A DNA stretch of 41,985 bases from positions 1-41,985 of the forward strand of contig CAZITV010000005.1 of the NCBI GenBank assembly GCA_964542255.1. Direction: 5' to 3'. The notes under the pieces were generated by a model. That model searched no databases. It saw only the letters and a program-made list of their open reading frames with translations, and was not told where the DNA came from. This stretch comes from CAYMSF01 sp964542255. Its GTDB lineage: Bacteria > Verrucomicrobiota > Lentisphaeria > Victivallales > Victivallaceae. Below are positions 26,156-34,896 of the stretch, in pieces (position 1 is the stretch's first letter; every line of letters starts with the position of its first letter). The position numbers and the translations under genes were made by a program.

Positions 26156-26983
26156 ATGGCTTTGAAAAGTTTTAATCCGTTCACTCCCAGTAGACGGAAT
26201 ATGACGGTGGCGGATTATTCCGAAATTACCACCGATAAACCGGAAAAAAGTTTGACCGTTGGCTTACGTTCTTCCGGCGGAAGAAATAACAACGGACGCA
26301 TCACCACCCGTTTCCGCGGCGGCGGCAACAAACGTTTACTGCGTTTGATTGACTTCTACCGTAATAAAGACGACATTGCCGCCAAGGTCGCTACAATTGA
26401 ATACGACCCGAACCGCAGCTCATATATTGCACTGCTGCACTACTCTGACGGCGCCAAGGCCTATATTCTGGCTCCTAATGGTATGAAGGTCGGCGACACC
26501 GTGATGAACGGCGAAAAAGCGGCATTGAAGCCGGGGAACTGCCTGAAAATTAAAAATATTCCGGTAGGCTTGGAAATTCACTGCATCGAAATGGTGCCGG
26601 GACGCGGCGCCAGATTGGTGCGCTCTGCCGGTCAGGTGGCGACGCTCCGCGCTAAAGAAACCGATTATGCCCAAATTAAACTCCCAAGCGGCGAAGTCCG
26701 CATGATCAACATCGAGTGCCGTGCCACAATTGGTCAGGTTGGTAATTTGGAACACATGAATATCAAGCTCGGCAAAGCTGGTAAAAAACGCTATCAGGGC
26801 AAACGTCCGCACGTTCGCGGTGTTGCGATGAACCCGGTTGACCATCCGATGGGCGGGGGCGAAGGTAAAACCAGCGGCGGCGGTCATCCTGTATCACCAT
26901 GGGGTCAGCTCGCTAAGGGCAAGAGAACCAGATGCAAGAAGAAAACGACCAGTAAATTTATCGTTCAACGGAGGAAGAAATAA
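26156..26983 (+). CDS. rplB: 50S ribosomal protein L2
   Basis: Highly conserved protein needed for subunit joining and peptidyl transfer. The 275-aa protein has GRNNNGRITTRFRGGGNKR, ATIEYDPNRSSYIALL, and the C-terminal GVAMNPVDHPMGGGEGKTSGG segment with the conserved His that is important for activity. Length is normal. Its stop codon shares one base with the rpsS start (TAATG). Confidence 0.99.
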   Translation: MALKSFNPFTPSRRNMTVADYSEITTDKPEKSLTVGLRSSGGRNNNGRITTRFRGGGNKRLLRLIDFYRNKDDIAAKVATIEYDPNRSSYIALLHYSDGAKAYILAPNGMKVGDTVMNGEKAALKPGNCLKIKNIPVGLEIHCIEMVPGRGARLVRSAGQVATLRAKETDYAQIKLPSGEVRMINIECRATIGQVGNLEHMNIKLGKAGKKRYQGKRPHVRGVAMNPVDHPMGGGEGKTSGGGHPVSPWGQLAKGKRTRCKKKTTSKFIVQRRKK

Positions 26984-27252
26984 TGGCACGTTCAATCAAA
27001 AAGGGACCTTATGTAGCCGAATATCTCATTGAGAAGGTCGAGAAGGTTAATAAAGAAGGCCGGAAACGCGCCATCCAAACTTGGTCACGCCGTTCAATGA
27101 TTATTCCTGATTTCGTCGGTCATACTTTCAATGTACACAACGGCAAATCGTTTATTACGGTTTTCGTTACTGAAAATATGGTTGGCCATAAATTAGGTGA
27201 ATTTGCCCTCACCCGTGTTTTCAGAGACCACGGTGTTGTCAGCGGTAAATAA
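26983..27252 (+). CDS. rpsS: 30S ribosomal protein S19
   Basis: Small-subunit head protein. The 89-aa protein starts MARSIKKGPYVAEYLIEKVEK and carries the signature TWSRRSMIIPDFVGHTFNVHNGKSF and KLGEFALTR. GGAGGAAG ahead of the ATG lies inside the end of rplB. It is the last gene of the ribosomal cluster here: a strong terminator follows within 25 bases, so L22, S3, L16 and the rest of the S10 operon must be elsewhere. Confidence 0.98.
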   Translation: MARSIKKGPYVAEYLIEKVEKVNKEGRKRAIQTWSRRSMIIPDFVGHTFNVHNGKSFITVFVTENMVGHKLGEFALTRVFRDHGVVSGK

Positions 27253-27274
27253 TTCCGTATTGGCAAACTACTTC

Positions 27275-27303
27275 AAGGCATCCTTCGGGATGCCTTTTTT
27301 TAT
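27275..27303 (+). terminator. Rho-independent terminator after rpsS
   Basis: AAGGCATCC and GGATGCCTT form a perfect 9-bp stem closed by a UUCG tetraloop, followed by a T-rich run. It is a textbook intrinsic terminator and ends the ribosomal protein transcription unit. Confidence 0.95.
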
Positions 27304-27354
27304 TTCCTAACGATATAAAAACATCAAATCACGTTGAAGGTAGCGTGGCAGTTA

Positions 27355-27398
27355 TACTGAGTAACATTCTAAAAGATAGTAAAGCTTGCTACTCAGTA
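27355..27398. promoter_or_regulatory. Inverted repeat upstream of the regulator gene
   Basis: TACTGAGTA and TACTCAGTA are perfect inverted repeats 26 bases apart, with additional pairing outside (one A-T pair) and inside after a mismatch. No T-run follows. It may be an RNA hairpin or an operator; the purpose is unknown. Confidence 0.35.
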
Positions 27399-27480
27399 TT
27401 ACCCGCACTTTATGCGTGACGATATTCAATGCAGAAAAGACTGAATTGCTAAATGATTTCCATAAAATTTCCATGAAATT

Positions 27481-27525
27481 TTGACTATTTCTGATTTTAC
27501 GCTATTGAAAAGAATTGTTTATAAT
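27481..27525 (+). promoter_or_regulatory. Candidate promoter region of the hydrogenase-like operon
   Basis: A perfect TATAAT (27520-27525) has a weak TTTACG (27496-27501) 18 bases before it; alternatively TTGACT (27481-27486) and TATTGA (27503-27508) are 16 bases apart. Both would give leaders of about 180-200 bases before the first gene. Confidence 0.3.
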
Positions 27526-27716
27526 GATATAGTTGGTTGAATTTTCGTGATTTTTGCTATTGCATGCGATCGGCTGAATATGCAGATAATTATCGAAATT
27601 GATATTTAGCTTGGCTGTTTACTGATTACTCTACTACAGGGTAATGGTTTATTTGGCAAGCTCTGGAGCTGGCTTCATAAACCGGAGTCAGCTTATGGAA
27701 CAGATTAATAATTAAA

Positions 27717-28373
27717 ATGGATTTAAAAATCAAAGATGTTGCAGAGCTTCTGCACGTTTCAGAAAAAACGATTACTCGACTTATAAGTCAAAAAAACATT
27801 CCTTACTACTTAATAGGCAACCAATACCGTTTTAACCGTAGTGAATTGAATGAGTGGATGTTGACCAACCGCGGTCTAACATCAGCCGAAGTTTTAAAAG
27901 AGGTCGCATCTGAAAGCCGCGTAAATATTGTCGAATACTTGCGCCGTGGTGGGATTTATTATAAAATTCCCGGTGAGTGCCCTGAAGCTGTAATTAGAAA
28001 CGCGATGAGCGTCATTGACATTCCAGTCGAGCTCAATCGTGAGGCTACTACTACACATTTATTAAACCGTGAAGCACTGGCGCCGACAGCTGTTGGCAGC
28101 GGTATCGCTATTCCCCACCCCCGCACCCCGATTCTCGCCGAAATTGCCAATGAGCGCGTGGCGCTTTGTTTTTTGGCTGACCCAGTTGATTTTAAAGCAT
28201 TGGATGGCCAGCCGGTGCGGGTAATGTTCATTGTTTTCAGTGCGAATCAGCAGCGCCATCACGAAATTCTTTTCAATATTTCATCATTATGCCTAGACAA
28301 CCATTTTCTGGAGTTATTGTCGCGCTGTCCGAGTTTGGATGAAATTACTACTTATATTGAGGCACGGCGTTAG
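27717..28373 (+). CDS. HTH (excisionase/MerR-type) - PTS EIIA fusion regulator
   Basis: A 218-aa two-domain protein. Residues 1-50 are a DNA-binding helix-turn-helix of the excisionase type (LKIKDVAELLHVSEKTITRLI, then YRFNRSELNEWML). Residues about 68-218 are a type-2 PTS EIIA domain of the PtsN/fructose family, with the phospho-acceptor His134 in GSGIAIPHPRTP and later VALCFLADPVDFKALDG. It probably senses phosphorylation from a PTS or PTS-Ntr chain and controls transcription, though target and partner are inferred. It is only 15 bp before the hyfB-like gene, so it heads the operon. Similar EIIA-like proteins are found beside Hyf-type clusters in other bacteria to my recollection. No EI or HPr gene is in the window. 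Confidence 0.85.
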   Translation: MDLKIKDVAELLHVSEKTITRLISQKNIPYYLIGNQYRFNRSELNEWMLTNRGLTSAEVLKEVASESRVNIVEYLRRGGIYYKIPGECPEAVIRNAMSVIDIPVELNREATTTHLLNREALAPTAVGSGIAIPHPRTPILAEIANERVALCFLADPVDFKALDGQPVRVMFIVFSANQQRHHEILFNISSLCLDNHFLELLSRCPSLDEITTYIEARR

Positions 28374-28388
28374 CCGGGACAAGATCAT

Positions 28389-30383
28389 ATGAACGCATTA
28401 AGTTTATTGTTGATTGGTATCGGCATTTATCTTGCCGGCGGACTGGCTGCGGTCATTAGCCGCGAAAAATATTGCGGTTTGATAACACTGTCGTTTTGTC
28501 TGACTGGCGGAATTGCCGTTTTATCAGCTGCCGGCACAATACTTTACTGCGGGGAATCAGCCGCGATGACAATTGCCGGAAACTTTCCATTCAATGAGAT
28601 TGTGCTGCGGCTCGACCCGCTGGCGGGTTATTTTATTATTATCATCGCCGTCGGGGCATTTTTTTCAGTTTGGTACGGTTGTGGATACACGCAGTCATAT
28701 TGCGGCAAAGGTTACAGTCTAAACACACACTTCCTGTTTATAACCATACTGATAGCAGCGATGCTGAGCTTAACGATTGTACGCAATGCGCTGGCGTTTT
28801 TGTTTGTCTGGGAAATAATGAGTTTATCGTCGTTTTTCCTAGTTATTTTTGAGCGTGACAAGGCGGAGACGATAGCAGTAGGCATATTCTATCTGGTGAT
28901 GATGCATATCAGTTTCATCTTTATCGCGCTTGGTTTTCTGATATTAAGAGAAGCCGCCGGCAGCAATAATTTTGAATTTTATCATGCGGTTCTGTCCGGT
29001 CCCAAATACCAGAGTACGGTGAATCTGGCATTTCTGATGTTTTTTATCGGATTTGGGATGAAGGCGGGGATGCTATTTTTACATAACTGGTTACCAGCAG
29101 CACATACGGCGGCGCCAAGCCATATTTCCGGTTTAATGTCCGGAGTTATGATAAAAATGGGTATTTTTGGAATTTGCCTAATGGTGGCGGTGCTGGGCGT
29201 ACCGGCACGCTGGCTATGCTTTCTTATCACCTTTTGGGCGGCAGGCACGGCATTGTTTGGCATCCTTTACGCGTCAGTCAAAGACGACTACAAACGTGTG
29301 CTGGCATACAGCAGTATTGAGAATATCGGAATTATCGGGATGGGGATGGGGATTGGCTTGATTGGGATGTCATATGGCAACGCGGCGATGGCGATGCTGG
29401 GCTGGAGTGGCGCACTACTGCATGTACTCAACCATTCGTTATTTAAAGGCGTGCTATTTTACGGTGCCGGAACAGTTTATCTGCATACACACACGCGGAA
29501 TTTGAATTTACTGGGAGGAATCTACCGGTTTATGCCGTTAAACGGAATATTATTTTTGTGCGGTTGTCTGGCGGTTTGCGGTTTGCCGCCATTTAACGGT
29601 TTCATCAGCAAATTTATCATCTATTATTCAGTATTTACCAGTAGAATGCTGCCGGATATCTGGGCAGTTTTTGCTATGGTTGGTCTAAGCGTGATATTGG
29701 CGCTGACAGGCGCGGTGTCGGTGCTCTGTTTCACACGGTTGTTTGGAGTTTTATTTTTAGGAGCGCCGCGAAGTCAATTACCGCATTCGGAGAAAAAACA
29801 CTCATGGCTACTTCTGACGCCGGTATTGTGTCTGGCGACATTATGCCTGCTGGGAGGTCTTTTCCCAAAAATACTGCTGAATTGCGTTGAACACCCAATC
29901 GCCGTGGTTACCGGGACGGCGCTGCCGCAATTACCGGCAGCACTATCTGCGCCAATAACGATGATTACGCTAGTTTTTCAAATTTTAATAATCGTAATAC
30001 TGGTTATTTTAGGCTTAAGGGCGTGGCTGCTGAGCAGACGCAATATCAAACAAGATTCGACATGGGCGTGCGGGTATGATTTTGTTTCTAATAAAATGCA
30101 GTACACGCCGGCGTCATTTTCGATGTCATTCATTAAATTGGTGGAGCCGGCAGTAAAACAGGAGATTGGCGGTGATCAGGTTAAAGGATTATTTCCAGAC
30201 AAAAATTCCTATATTTTCAAAATTCGCGATATTTTTGAATTTGGCATTATTCAACCACTGCGGAAACATTCCGGAGCTTTACTTGGGCGTTTAACGTGGC
30301 TGCAGGATGGTGATATGCAGCATTACTTATTTTATGGTATACTCTTTTTAATCATCGCGCTAATCTGGGTAATGGAGTGGTAA
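28389..30383 (+). CDS. hyfB: Hydrogenase-4 component B-like proton/ion-translocating subunit
   Basis: Integral membrane protein of the complex I antiporter-like (NuoL/N, Mrp) family. The 664-aa protein has about 14-16 membrane segments; the central Proton_antipo_M part includes GFGMKAGMLFLHNWLPAAHTAA with the conserved Lys and His, SHISGLMSGVMIKMGIFG, KRVLAYSSIENIG, and LLHVLNHSLFKGVLFYGAG. The C-terminal part has the CGYDFVSNKMQYTPASFSMSF soluble loop that marks HyfB. Length matches HyfB (about 670). It starts the pumping module of the complex, in tight spacing with the next gene (1 bp). Confidence 0.9.
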   Translation: MNALSLLLIGIGIYLAGGLAAVISREKYCGLITLSFCLTGGIAVLSAAGTILYCGESAAMTIAGNFPFNEIVLRLDPLAGYFIIIIAVGAFFSVWYGCGYTQSYCGKGYSLNTHFLFITILIAAMLSLTIVRNALAFLFVWEIMSLSSFFLVIFERDKAETIAVGIFYLVMMHISFIFIALGFLILREAAGSNNFEFYHAVLSGPKYQSTVNLAFLMFFIGFGMKAGMLFLHNWLPAAHTAAPSHISGLMSGVMIKMGIFGICLMVAVLGVPARWLCFLITFWAAGTALFGILYASVKDDYKRVLAYSSIENIGIIGMGMGIGLIGMSYGNAAMAMLGWSGALLHVLNHSLFKGVLFYGAGTVYLHTHTRNLNLLGGIYRFMPLNGILFLCGCLAVCGLPPFNGFISKFIIYYSVFTSRMLPDIWAVFAMVGLSVILALTGAVSVLCFTRLFGVLFLGAPRSQLPHSEKKHSWLLLTPVLCLATLCLLGGLFPKILLNCVEHPIAVVTGTALPQLPAALSAPITMITLVFQILIIVILVILGLRAWLLSRRNIKQDSTWACGYDFVSNKMQYTPASFSMSFIKLVEPAVKQEIGGDQVKGLFPDKNSYIFKIRDIFEFGIIQPLRKHSGALLGRLTWLQDGDMQHYLFYGILFLIIALIWVMEW

Positions 30384-30384
30384 C

Positions 30385-31305
30385 ATGCGGATTGCTTTGA
30401 TAAATATTGTGTTGATATTACTATTCCCCCTGCTCCTGCAGGGAGTAATCCGGCGGGTAAAATCAATCTGGAGCAGCAGAAAAGGTCCAAGTATCATTCA
30501 GCCGTTTTACGACATTGTCAGGCTTTTAAAAAAGGGAGTCATCAGCAACAAGATGACATCGCCTTTATATCAGTTGGCGCCGGCATTTGCCTTGTCAACG
30601 CTGCTTGCCGCGGCGCTGCTGGTACCGATGGTCGGCAAACAGGCGATACTCAGTTTTAATGGCGATTTCATCCTCTTTTGTTATCTTTTAGCGCTGAGCA
30701 AGTTTTTTCTGGTTATTGGCGGGATGGAGGCTGGCAACAGTTTTGAGAATATGGGCTGCAGTCGGGAATTGACCTTTTCGGTACTGTCAGAACCAGGTTT
30801 ATTCTTAATTATGATGGGGTTATCATTAACTGCGGACGTGAAATCATTTACAGAAATCAGCAATATGATATACCGGTTTGGCAACGGCGGCTGGCTGCTG
30901 TTAATCTTGGCGGTCATCGGGTTGCTTCTTTTTCTGCTGGTTGATTGTGGACGGACTCCAATAGATGACACCGAAACCCACTTAGAATTGACCATGATTC
31001 ACGAAGTGATAATTTTGGATAATTCTGGACCGGATCTGGCGATGCTGAACTACGCCGCCGCGCTAAAAATGTTTTTAATCATCAGCTTGGTGACGATGCT
31101 GATAATCCCGCCTGACGTTGGCACGGCGGCATCGTTTCTATATTTCACGTCAATCGTAATGAGTATGGCATTGCTAATTGGCTGTATTGAGTCATCGGTT
31201 ACCCGTTTACGAATGACGCACATACCACAATTTGCATTTATGATTATTGCACTGGGGATGATTATTATCTTTATAATTCTAACGCAAAACGGAAAACCGC
31301 TATGA
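30385..31305 (+). CDS. hyfC: Hydrogenase-4 component C-like membrane anchor subunit (NuoH family)
   Basis: Membrane subunit that joins the peripheral electron-transfer arm to the pump, as NuoH does in complex I. The 306-aa protein has about eight membrane segments and the conserved loop RKGPSIIQPFYDIVRLLKKG after the first segment, EAGNSFENMGCSRELTFS with acidic residues, and DCGRTPIDDTETHLELTMIHE, all typical of HyfC/HycD. It overlaps the next gene by 4 bp (ATGA). Confidence 0.9.
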   Translation: MRIALINIVLILLFPLLLQGVIRRVKSIWSSRKGPSIIQPFYDIVRLLKKGVISNKMTSPLYQLAPAFALSTLLAAALLVPMVGKQAILSFNGDFILFCYLLALSKFFLVIGGMEAGNSFENMGCSRELTFSVLSEPGLFLIMMGLSLTADVKSFTEISNMIYRFGNGGWLLLILAVIGLLLFLLVDCGRTPIDDTETHLELTMIHEVIILDNSGPDLAMLNYAAALKMFLIISLVTMLIIPPDVGTAASFLYFTSIVMSMALLIGCIESSVTRLRMTHIPQFAFMIIALGMIIIFIILTQNGKPL

Positions 31306-31955
31306 ATTCAGCGATAAATTTTGAAAATTCGATTATTATTTTATTTGCAGTAACAATGCTTTATGTAGTCAGCAGCAGCCGTCTGGAAACGTATGTCAAA
31401 ATGCTTTCGGCGCAAGGTGCACTGCTGTTTGCGGTCGCAGTGAATAATGTCAGCCTGACTGCGTTCGCTACCTTCGGCTTTATTATACTCGAAACTCTGA
31501 TTATGAAGATGATTATCATTCCATGGTTTTTATTTAAAATTTTGCGGGAGAACGAGATTGAGAATGAATCTGAGCCATCGGTTCCCAATTTTTATTCACT
31601 GGTCTGCGTCAGTGCAATTATTGGTGGTGGATTTTTTGCGGCATACTGGATTTCTGACCACCGGCAGCCGGTTAATCCGACCTATTTTGGTGGTGCGTTA
31701 GCGGTAATTATGTCCGCGCTGTTTATTATTATGACCAGAAAAAAAATTATTACGCATATTATTGCTTATATATTTTTAGAAAACGGAATTTTTCTTCTTT
31801 CGCTTTCGGTGGCTCATGCGATGCCGTTTATCGTTAATCTTGGTATTATGCTCGATATTTTTGTCTGGGTACTGCTGGCGGGAATTTGCGTAAAAATGAT
31901 TAAGACGGTATGCCCGGAGCATGATATCGACAAACTTAAAGGACTGCGTGGCTGA
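31302..31955 (+). CDS. hyfE: Hydrogenase-4 component E-like membrane subunit (NuoK-related)
   Basis: Small integral membrane subunit of 217 aa with about six hydrophobic segments; the N-terminal part SSRLETYVKMLSAQGALLF and ETLIMKMIIIPWFL, and the C-terminal ENGIFLLSLSVAHAMPFIVNLGIMLD match the HyfE pattern, which includes a NuoK-like glutamate in a membrane helix (ENGIF). It should take part in ion translocation. It overlaps hyfC by 4 bp and adjoins the hyfF-like gene. Confidence 0.85.
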   Translation: MNSAINFENSIIILFAVTMLYVVSSSRLETYVKMLSAQGALLFAVAVNNVSLTAFATFGFIILETLIMKMIIIPWFLFKILRENEIENESEPSVPNFYSLVCVSAIIGGGFFAAYWISDHRQPVNPTYFGGALAVIMSALFIIMTRKKIITHIIAYIFLENGIFLLSLSVAHAMPFIVNLGIMLDIFVWVLLAGICVKMIKTVCPEHDIDKLKGLRG

Positions 31956-31956
31956 A

Positions 31957-33387
31957 ATGATTCTACTGTTAATGATTTTTCCTTTATTCCTGTGCGGCTT
32001 GATCCTGTGCACCAAAAAACATTGCAGGCTTCATCTTGGCTGCATTATTCTCTATGCCGTTACACATTTGGCGGTTTCACTCCGCTTAATTACCGTTTCT
32101 GAAACGCTTGCTCCATATTTTGCGGTTGACCGGCTTAATAGTCTATTTTTGATAATTACCGCAATTATTCTGCTTGGAGTGTCAATTTATAATATTGATT
32201 TTTTTCTGTATAAAACCGAATCAACCAATATTGAGCGCAACTGGAAGTATCATATATTCACGCTGCTCTTTATTGATGCTGTGAATGGAGTACTGCTCAG
32301 CACCCATATTGGCGTACTCTGGGTTTTTCTTGAGGCTGCCACTCTCTTTAGCGCAATGTTGATTTATTACTATCAGGACAGAGATGCCCTGGAAGCCACC
32401 TGGAAATATATTTTTATCTGCTCCATCGGCATTTCTTTAGCATTCATCGGCATAATTTTTCTTTCGATTGGCTGCATTAATGGAGAAATATCTTTATTTT
32501 GGGCTGCACTTAGCGGCAATGCGTTATTGATTAGCCCGCTATGGCTAAAAATCGCCCTACCGTTTTTGCTGTTCGGTTTTGGTACAAAAATGGGGTTAGC
32601 GCCGATGCATCAGTGGTTGCCGGATGCGTATTCAGAAGCGCCCGCGCCGGCAGCAGCGCTAATTTCAGGGACACTGTCCAGCTGTGCATTTCTCGCAGTA
32701 TTGCGTGTTTATGATATAATCCTGCATGCAAAATTGGAAAAATACTCAACTACGCTACTGCTGGCAATGGGATTTTTTTCGCTATTGGTTCCAGCAGTAT
32801 TTATCGGCCGCGCCCAAAAATACCGGCGGATGTTAGCCTATTCTTCAGTTGAAAATATGGGTATTGCCGCAATTGGGCTTGGGTTGGGTGGAATAGGAAT
32901 TGTCGCCGCGCTGATTCAAGTGCTCGGAAACTCGCTGATAAAATCCGCCTTTTTTATGACGGCCGGCAATATTTTCCAAATTTACAAAAATAAACGGATA
33001 AACGCGGTTCAAAACCTCTGCACGGTGTCACCTGGAAACAGTTGGCTGATGTTGGCTTGTCTAGGCGGTATTTGCGCATTTCCACCATCAGTGCTGTTTA
33101 TCAGTGAACTGCTGATTATCAATCAACTGCTGCAGTACAGCATCATGCTGACGATAATATTCTGCCTGCTGCTGACAATCATCATCTACGGTTTGACCAA
33201 AAATATTTTCAGCATGATTTTCAGCGGCTCAACTACCGAAAAGAAAACTGTGGTACAATGCTCATTTTGGGCATATTTTCCGCAATGGATGTTCCTCGCG
33301 CTGTCAGCAGCGCTTGGAATATTTATGCCGGATAAGTTGCTGGATATATTTGAGTCTGCAGCTTTTTTCTTAAGCGGAGGCAAATAA
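31957..33387 (+). CDS. hyfF: Hydrogenase-4 component F-like ion-translocating subunit
   Basis: Second antiporter-like subunit, 476 aa from this start, with about 13-14 membrane segments. It shows the family block LPFLLFGFGTKMGLAPMHQWLPDAYSEAPAP with the conserved Lys, then KYRRMLAYSSVENMGIAAIGLG and GNSLIKSAFFMTAGNI. The length and the HQWLPDAYSEAPAPAAALISG segment favour HyfF over HyfD/NuoL. Its start is uncertain: the frame is open from an ATG at 31921 inside hyfE and a GTG at 31948 has AAAGGA nearby; I choose the ATG one base after the hyfE stop because the hydrophobic N-terminus (MILLLMIFPLFLCGL) begins there. HyfD is missing from this operon. Confidence 0.87.
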   Translation: MILLLMIFPLFLCGLILCTKKHCRLHLGCIILYAVTHLAVSLRLITVSETLAPYFAVDRLNSLFLIITAIILLGVSIYNIDFFLYKTESTNIERNWKYHIFTLLFIDAVNGVLLSTHIGVLWVFLEAATLFSAMLIYYYQDRDALEATWKYIFICSIGISLAFIGIIFLSIGCINGEISLFWAALSGNALLISPLWLKIALPFLLFGFGTKMGLAPMHQWLPDAYSEAPAPAAALISGTLSSCAFLAVLRVYDIILHAKLEKYSTTLLLAMGFFSLLVPAVFIGRAQKYRRMLAYSSVENMGIAAIGLGLGGIGIVAALIQVLGNSLIKSAFFMTAGNIFQIYKNKRINAVQNLCTVSPGNSWLMLACLGGICAFPPSVLFISELLIINQLLQYSIMLTIIFCLLLTIIIYGLTKNIFSMIFSGSTTEKKTVVQCSFWAYFPQWMFLALSAALGIFMPDKLLDIFESAAFFLSGGK

Positions 33388-33388
33388 G

Positions 33389-34882
33389 ATGCACGACGCA
33401 GTATTGAATAATAACGCCGTGATCAACCTGGCAAAGATTCCGGTATTAACCCAAACTGAGCTTGAAGAATCCATCAGGGCAGACATTCAAGCGGGCTACC
33501 GCCCGATCGCTTTTTTTGGTCATAAAATTGCTGGCGGTGTCCAGCTGATTGTGATTATGGCCAACGACCCGCACTCACAACTCTTGTGTAAATCAACCAT
33601 TTTTAAAGCATCAACGGCAACTTATCCGGCATTAACCAACATTTCACCGGCATTTCATTACTTTGAACGAGAGTTTTTTGAAGATACCGGGATTATGCCT
33701 GAAGGACACCCGTGGTTGAAACCAGTCAGACGCCATTCCGGCGGCAGCCGGTCAGGCGCATTGGATACTGCATACCCGTTCTATTCCATTGACAGTGAGA
33801 ATGTTCACGAGGTTGCAGTAGGGCCGGTTCACGCCGGAGTTATAGAACCTGGACACTTCCGGTTTATCTGCACCGGCGAAACCGTCCGGCATCTGGAAAT
33901 CCAGCTTGGCTATCAGCACCGTGGAATAGAAAAAATGTTTACCCTTGGCGATGGCTGCAGTAAGTATATTCTGGCCGAATCCATAACCGGAGATAGTTGT
34001 ATCGCCAATACCACGGCGTATGTCTCAGCGCTGGAAAATGCCGCCGGGATAAAAATATCCGCACGTGTGCAGGCAGTTCGTGCCATAGCCCAGGAAATTG
34101 AACGGATTGCACTGCATTTAAATACATTTTCCGGATTATGCGGAGATATTGCTGATTTAACTGGCAATGCTTTTTGGGGTGCGACCAGAACTTATGCAAT
34201 AAATGCGCTGCAGTCAATCTGCGGCAACCGTTTTGGACGCGGTTTAATACGTCCCGGGACAGTGACTAATGAACTGTCAGCCCATGACATTACCGCGCTG
34301 CAGGCAGTAATGCAGTTAATTAGCGAACGAGTTGATGTTATTGGAGAACGGACTTTTAAGCTGCCAGGGCTGCTTGCCCGATTTCAGCGTACCGGGATTA
34401 TTGACTACCAAACCGCGGCTCAAATCAATATGGTTGGACCTGCCGGCAGAGCTTCCGGGGTAAAGCTAGATGTCAGAGCCGACCATTCGTATGGTCACTA
34501 TAAATATTTCCCTCCATATAAACTTACGCTGGACAGCGGTGATATTTTTGCGCGCGCCTATATGCGGTATTTGGAAATTCAGCGTTCACTCAGACTAATC
34601 ATGGACATGCTGGATGGGCTGCCGCAGCAAGGCGGTGCAGCCGCCGTTATCAAGTCCCTGCCCCCGGAATCAATGACTGTGTCGATGGTTGAAGGTCCGC
34701 GTGGAGAAATTATTCATATTCTGATTACCGGCAGTAACGGTGAAGTAATTCGTTATAAAATTAAAGATGCCTCGTTTAACAACTGGTTTGCACTGGGATT
34801 GGCTATGAGAAACGAGGGCATCAGCGATTTTCCAATTTGCAATAAAAGCTTTGACCTCTCTTATTGCGGCCATGACTTATAG
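33389..34882 (+). CDS. Hydrogenase-4 large-subunit homolog lacking the [NiFe] ligands (NuoC-NuoD fusion)
   Basis: Peripheral large subunit, 497 aa: an N-terminal NuoC-like domain (about 1-120) and a NuoD/large-subunit domain with GPVHAGVIEPGHFRF and YQHRGIEKMF. In [NiFe] hydrogenases the first ligand motif is RxCGxCxxxH and the last is DPCxxC. Here the first reads ESITGDSCIANTTAY (197-211), with both cysteines replaced by Thr200 and Ser203 and the His by Asn207; the last reads DLSYCGHDL (489-497), with Ser491 and Gly494 in place of the ligands. It therefore cannot hold a normal [NiFe] centre and, like NuoD, is probably structural or redox-inert at that site. This places the complex with energy-converting hydrogenase-related (Ehr) complexes. 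The fold and gene order still match HyfG. Confidence 0.88.
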   Translation: MHDAVLNNNAVINLAKIPVLTQTELEESIRADIQAGYRPIAFFGHKIAGGVQLIVIMANDPHSQLLCKSTIFKASTATYPALTNISPAFHYFEREFFEDTGIMPEGHPWLKPVRRHSGGSRSGALDTAYPFYSIDSENVHEVAVGPVHAGVIEPGHFRFICTGETVRHLEIQLGYQHRGIEKMFTLGDGCSKYILAESITGDSCIANTTAYVSALENAAGIKISARVQAVRAIAQEIERIALHLNTFSGLCGDIADLTGNAFWGATRTYAINALQSICGNRFGRGLIRPGTVTNELSAHDITALQAVMQLISERVDVIGERTFKLPGLLARFQRTGIIDYQTAAQINMVGPAGRASGVKLDVRADHSYGHYKYFPPYKLTLDSGDIFARAYMRYLEIQRSLRLIMDMLDGLPQQGGAAAVIKSLPPESMTVSMVEGPRGEIIHILITGSNGEVIRYKIKDASFNNWFALGLAMRNEGISDFPICNKSFDLSYCGHDL

Positions 34883-34896
34883 CAAGGAACTTGATT

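Larger units (their letters stand above)
27304..27716. other. Intergenic region upstream of the membrane-complex operon
   Basis: About 413 bases, AT-rich, without a convincing gene. It holds a 9-bp inverted repeat TACTGAGTA/TACTCAGTA (27355-27363, 27390-27398), possible promoter boxes around 27481-27525, and a TGGTTTATTTGGC/GCTTCATAAACC-like imperfect inverted repeat about 27645-27682, near the start of the regulator gene. Confidence 0.55.

Noticed and set aside
33389..34882. Calling the complex a functional [NiFe] hydrogenase or formate hydrogenlyase
   Set aside because: All four ligand cysteines are missing, and neither formate dehydrogenase nor maturation genes are present.
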